From Pontederia crassipes (taxonomy: Eukaryota; Streptophyta; Magnoliopsida; Commelinales; Pontederiaceae), in the NCBI GenBank assembly GCA_030549335.1, contig CM060196.1, forward strand, positions 72,438,139-72,502,138: DNA of 64,000 nt, given 5' to 3'. Every line of letters begins with the position of its first letter. The first letter of the stretch is position 1. A program made the translations under genes and the position numbers. Shown here in pieces: positions 59,617 to 64,000 of the stretch. The notes under the pieces are model-generated. The model searched no databases and was not told where the DNA came from. It worked only from the letters and a program-made list of their open reading frames with translations.

Positions 59617-61498
59617 CACTACAAGAAAATCACGATTTTCCGACGGATAATTTTCGACGGTTCTAAATCCGTCGCTATTTGCGACGGATTTTTCGACGAT
59701 TCTGTTTCCGACGAATTTTTTGACGGTTATGACCGTCTGAAATAATTTATATTATTATTTAATTTTTCGACGATTAGGAACGTCGATATTTTCGACGGAT
59801 AACCATCCGTCGTAATTTTCGACGACTTTTCCGACGGTTATGATCGTCGGAAATAAAAAAAATTAAATTATGTATTTTTAATATTATTATTAAATTTTTT
59901 CGACGGATTTTCCGATGGTTTTGACTGTCGGAAATAAAAAAAATTAATTATATAATTGGTTATATTATTATTTAATTTTTCGACGGTTAGGAACGTCGAT
60001 ATTTTCGACGGATATCCATCCGTCGCAAAATCCGCCGCAATTTCCGAAGGTCGTAACCGTCGGTAAATCCGTCGCAATTACCGAGGGATATCCAAACCGT
60101 CACAATTACCGACGGTTTTGACCGTCGGAAATAAAAAAATTAATTATATAATTGGTTATATTATTATTTAATTTTTCGACGATTAGGAACGTCGATATTT
60201 TCGACGGATATCCATCCGTCGCAAAATCCGACGCAATTTCCGAAGGTCGTAACCGTCGGTAAATCCGTCGCAATTACTGACGGATATCCAAACCGTCGCA
60301 ATTACCGACGGTTTTGACCGTCGAAAATAAAAAAATTAATTATATAATTGGTTATATTATTATTTAATTTTTCGACGGCTAGGAACGTCGATATTTTCGA
60401 CGGATATCCATCCGTCGTAAAATCCGCCGCAATTTCCGAAGGTCATAACCGTCGATAAATCCGCCGCAATTTCCGACGGATATCCAAACCGTCGCAATTA
60501 CCAACGGGTTTGACCGTCGGTAAATATTACCGTCGGTTGAAACCGTCGGTAAAATAAAAAATAAATATTATATATAACTAAATAAAATAAATTTTTTTAT
60601 TATTTATGTTTTCGACGGCTGAAACCGTCGGTAATTAAAATTTCGTTATCCCGCGCTTTTTTTTCCCTTTTTCCCGCTTTCTTTTCAAATTTTTTCCTTT
60701 ATATATTTTCCCTCCTCCCTCTTCTCTCTCCCTCCTCCCTCCACTCCTCTCTCTCTCCCTCCTCTCCTATCTCCCTCTCCCGGCCGCGAGCACGGACGCC
60801 GGACGTCGGTTACGCCGCGAGATCGGCCTCTCCCGCGCGCCGGACGCCGGCGACCCTCCCACGCCGGACGCCGGCGACCCTCTCCCGCACCGGCGTATCT
60901 CTCTCTCCCGCACTGCTGTCGGCCGGATCCGGCGCCGGCATCTCTCTCTCTGCCGTTGGCCGGATCCGGCCGTGACCGTTCGGATCCGGCAGCCAGGCGG
61001 CCAGTTCCGGCCTCCAGCGGACGGATGGGTATCCGTCGGAAATATCGACGTTCCTAACCGTCGAAAAATAAAATAATAATATAACAAATTTTATAATTTA
61101 TTATTTTCCTTTCCGACGGTCGTAACCGCCGGAAAATTCGTCGCAAATTGCGAAGGATGGGTATCCGTTGGAAATATCGACGTTCCTAACCGTCGAAAAA
61201 TAAAATAATAATATAACAAATTATATAATTTATTATTTTCCTTTCCGACGGTCGTAACCGTCAGAAAATCCGTCGCAAATTGCGACGGATGGGTATTCGT
61301 CGGAAATATCGACATTCCTAATCGTCAAAATACAAAATAATAATATAACAAATTATAAAATTTATTATTTCATTTTCGACGGTCGTAACCGTCGGAAAAT
61401 CTGTCGAAAATTGAACCGTCGCAAAATCCGTCGCAAATTGCGACGGATTTCAAACTATCGGAAATAGCCCGTCGGAAAATGACAATTTTCTTGTAGTG
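59617..61498. mobile_element. 1.88-kb non-autonomous CACTA element with CGACGG repeat arms
   Basis: The ends are CACTACAAGAAAATCACG (59617) and ATTTTCTTGTAGTG (to 61498). The left arm holds a tandem repeat of about 195 bp (from about 59940, 60140 and 60335) and the right arm one of about 125-130 bp (61020-61375). Both are dense in CGACGG / CCGTCG in alternating orientation. The middle has a TATATATTTT box, a CT-rich leader (60705-60780) and a GC-rich core (60780-61025). No transposase is present. The flanking trinucleotides (ACA and AGT) do not match, so the target duplication is lost or an end has been rearranged. Confidence 0.85.
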
Positions 61499-61599
61499 AG
61501 TACGCATATTCGGAATAAAACTAAATTATAATTGATTATAAAATAAAGTTTAACAGTTTGCCTTTAACGATTAAAACTATTACACAAATCTTAAACAGA

Positions 61600-62512
61600 A
61601 AGAAAACTAAATTATCCGGATTACAGAAGATAGGAAGATGTATAAATTAGGCATGAGATCATACCAACATTAAGTAGAACAGATAATACTCTTCGGAAAT
61701 TACCAATGAACTCTACAGAAATCTCGTTTAGAGTCGATCCAATAGGAGTCTTCTCAATAATCCTTCAGAGTCTTATCACGTTCTTGACTTCAAAGCTCTG
61801 GTTGCAGGCCCTAGCATGCCTCTTCTGGCTGTAGAAGGCCTCTATTTATAGGGGTTGAATTTCCATGTGATCGGAGAAAAAATCTTTTCTATGTAAAATA
61901 AGGTAAATTCGGATCTGAGTTGATTCTGAAATTTTAGCCTTGTCAAACTCCAAAATTTAAGTCATAATATATTTTCAAGTCATCTAGTCTCATATAATAT
62001 GAGTAGGAATTCTTGTACACTTCAAATTCTTCCAAAAATTCATGTCAAACTCGATATTGGGCTTCGTCACGACCTGTTATGGTGATTTAATGGCCTAAAC
62101 AGAGTTCGAAGTGGATTGAAAATGAGTTTTCACGGTTTGTTAGAGGGTTTTGATGGCCCTTTCAGTGTGGAAATAGTGAATTTAATGGCCCGCGAAGACC
62201 TGGTCACGACCGTAAGAAGGTTTTACGGGTCTGTTTCACGGCCCGTTAAAACTTCTTCATGGCCCGTGACAGCCATTTTCACTTCACTCTTTTTGACTTT
62301 CTGACTCTGTTTTAACTCCGATTTGAGCGTGATTTACTCCGTTGGTTTCGTAATTCAGTTTTCTTGCTTCCTAGACAATAAAATACAACATTTTGATAGA
62401 TTTATAGTTTTTTTAAAATTAATGTAAATAATCCAATGATGCATGCTATTAGAAAATGATTCGAAATGAGATTAAATGCATGGCTAAATATATGTTATAT
62501 TTTGCATACATC
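61600..62512 (-). mobile_element. Second LTR of the same family as 2560-4660
   Basis: It shares the minus-strand TATA box (CTATAAATAGAGGCC, 61838-61857), CGGGCCGTGA-type motifs (62080-62275) and the TTCGTAATTCA tail with the LTR at 2560-4660. It lacks the MITE. It may be a solo LTR or a piece cut by the CACTA element that ends at 61498. Confidence 0.5.
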
Positions 62513-63780
62513 AGTACACAAATTTATACATTTCTAACAGTTTTACTTCTTCGAACTTATAGTTTAAACATCTATATAGGTTGAGAACTAAGCTTAATCT
62601 GTAAAAGCAATGAAAACCTTGAGAACATAATCTTTTGTGAGGATTGAAACCTGAACAATCCACCTACCTCTCAGTTACATATCATCCATGGAAAGCGAGC
62701 AATGTAGATTAGAAACAAACAAATGAAATAGAAATAAAGGAGTTAATAGTTGTCGAGGATAATAGAACTAGTGAATGTGTCGAATATTAAATGAGAGCAT
62801 CATAAATGAAATGTCAACTATTTATGGGTGAATTCACTTCATCCTAAGTCTACAAGAATGAAGAATCCAAACCATAAAACTTTTAATTCGTGAACTCTGT
62901 TGTTGACTGAATAGAAAGAATTTTAGTGAATAAAATAAGAAATGATATAATCTAAAATATTCAATGTGAATAAATTACTAACTTTGAGTGTAACATAAAG
63001 ATCACAAGGTTGATTCATGATTGCCTTCGGGGACAGCTCCTCTGGTTCTGTAAATTAAAAGAATGGGGTGCAACACAAGACTATATGGATACCAATTGTC
63101 CTAAATGTAATATGCAAAAAAACAATAACAATAACATTACAAACATTTTATTGTCAGTTTAATATAAAAAAATTGAGAAACTTATCTGGAACTATAAAAC
63201 ACTTATGAAAGCTGAAATTTTATGCGCCTAATTTAAATTGTCGAGAGTGGTCAATGCATTGGTATGCTCCTTGGGCTTTCAAAATAGACTATTAAACATC
63301 TTCAGGGGTGAAACGTTATCTAAAAAAATTGTAGAAAAATTTGCAAACAGAAAGGACAACAAAACTAAGACCCTCAGACCTTCCAATACCAAATACAACA
63401 ACAATTCGGACTAGCAAATTCCTAATTCCACCCAATTAGTCAGGAGAGAATTAGAAGAAAACTTTGAACCATACATATAGAAAGGCCCTCAACATTAATC
63501 GAATAGAGACAAAAGTACCAAATATAAACACAGAATATCTAAAAAACTACAAAATGAAATAGTATCAAATCTTTTGAGAAGGGAATGACGCAAAAGTGGC
63601 CTCTCTAGCGTGCTCTCTATAGAAGGGCTGCAATGCGCCATCAAATCTTCTCCTAGGATTCTCACTAGCACAAATTGCAAGCTGAAAAAAATCTCCAATA
63701 CCCTTTGGAAAATGAAAGGGAGAATAGACGATGATGGTGAGTGGCCGTGAATGAAGATGGCCGATGGGTGAGAGGTGAGT
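62513..63780. other. AT-rich intergenic DNA
   Basis: No gene is supported. Minus-strand frames at 63495-63873 partly overlap the LTR-like edge and show no domain. Confidence 0.4.
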
Positions 63781-63784
63781 TGGC

Positions 63785-64000
63785 TCATGCAAAAAATATG
63801 TAACAACGCAATAGCTAGCAAGTGCATTAGTCGTATCAAGTAATAAAGTGAAGAGTAGAGTTGTCGATCTCACGAGGAACTATCTAAATCAATCATATCC
63901 TAGAGACCTATTAAGAGAAGAAAGGGTTTGGTATGTGTAAGACAAAAATATAAAAATTACAAAAAATAGATAATTGATGCGTAAAGATAAAGTGGTAATG
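63785..64000 (-). mobile_element. Partial LTR at the window edge
   Basis: The minus strand carries GAGATCGACAACTCTACTCT followed by ACTTTATTACTTGATACGAC and TGCACTTGCTAGC. This closely follows the sequence found near the 3' end of many plant Ty3/gypsy LTRs. The rest lies outside the window. Confidence 0.45.

Noticed and set aside
59930-60520. Regularly spaced repeats, CRISPR-like at first sight
   Set aside because: Repeats of about 195 bp, inverted motifs and plant context fit a CACTA subterminal array; CRISPR arrays are not expected here.

Overview
This window is nuclear DNA of a flowering plant. It holds a spliced wall-associated receptor kinase gene with plant intron borders, a plant-specific DUF247/UPF0481 gene, and plant-type CACTA, hAT, L1, RTE, TRIM/SMART and LTR elements. 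Nothing in it is bacterial or organellar. The sequence does not settle the species; a monocot is possible but unproven. It is AT-rich and dominated by mobile elements, and only two genes look intact.

Layout. 1-4660: minus-strand LTR-retrotransposon remnant (gag-side region, primer-binding-like site, LTR with a TATA box) carrying a 655-bp MITE and many copies of a TTACGGGTCGTGA-like motif. 4664-5083: GC-rich minisatellite. 5086-9098: CACTA element whose transposase has lost its catalytic core. 9143-13700: decayed minus-strand L1 LINE. 14777-17460: intact three-exon wall-associated kinase, minus strand. 18180-18341: (TA)n and perfect hairpins. 18342-24250: second decayed L1 LINE, ending in an RNase H domain. 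24301-25101: GC-rich element with about 60-bp inverted ends. 25640-27030: probable solo LTR.

28.3-52.6 kb is a mosaic array of duplicated non-coding modules. One module occurs ten times, and a 3.67-kb block recurs almost unchanged about 10.05 kb away. Because sister copies act as empty sites, several insertions can be dated against each other: a 299-bp TRIM/SMART-like retroelement with perfect 5-bp target duplications, a 1495-bp CACTA element with a 3-bp duplication, a hAT-like element with an 8-bp duplication, and a nearly full-length RTE LINE with a 13-bp duplication.

54694-56085: intact single-exon DUF247 gene, minus strand, with a duplicated TATA box. 57-64 kb: CACTA ends, a 1.88-kb non-autonomous CACTA element built from CGACGG repeats, a second copy of the first LTR family, and a partial LTR at the right edge.

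The two genes are about 37 kb apart, share a strand and show no sign of joint function. The main biology here is transposon-driven local duplication beside a likely defence or cell-wall-sensing receptor gene and a DUF247 gene.
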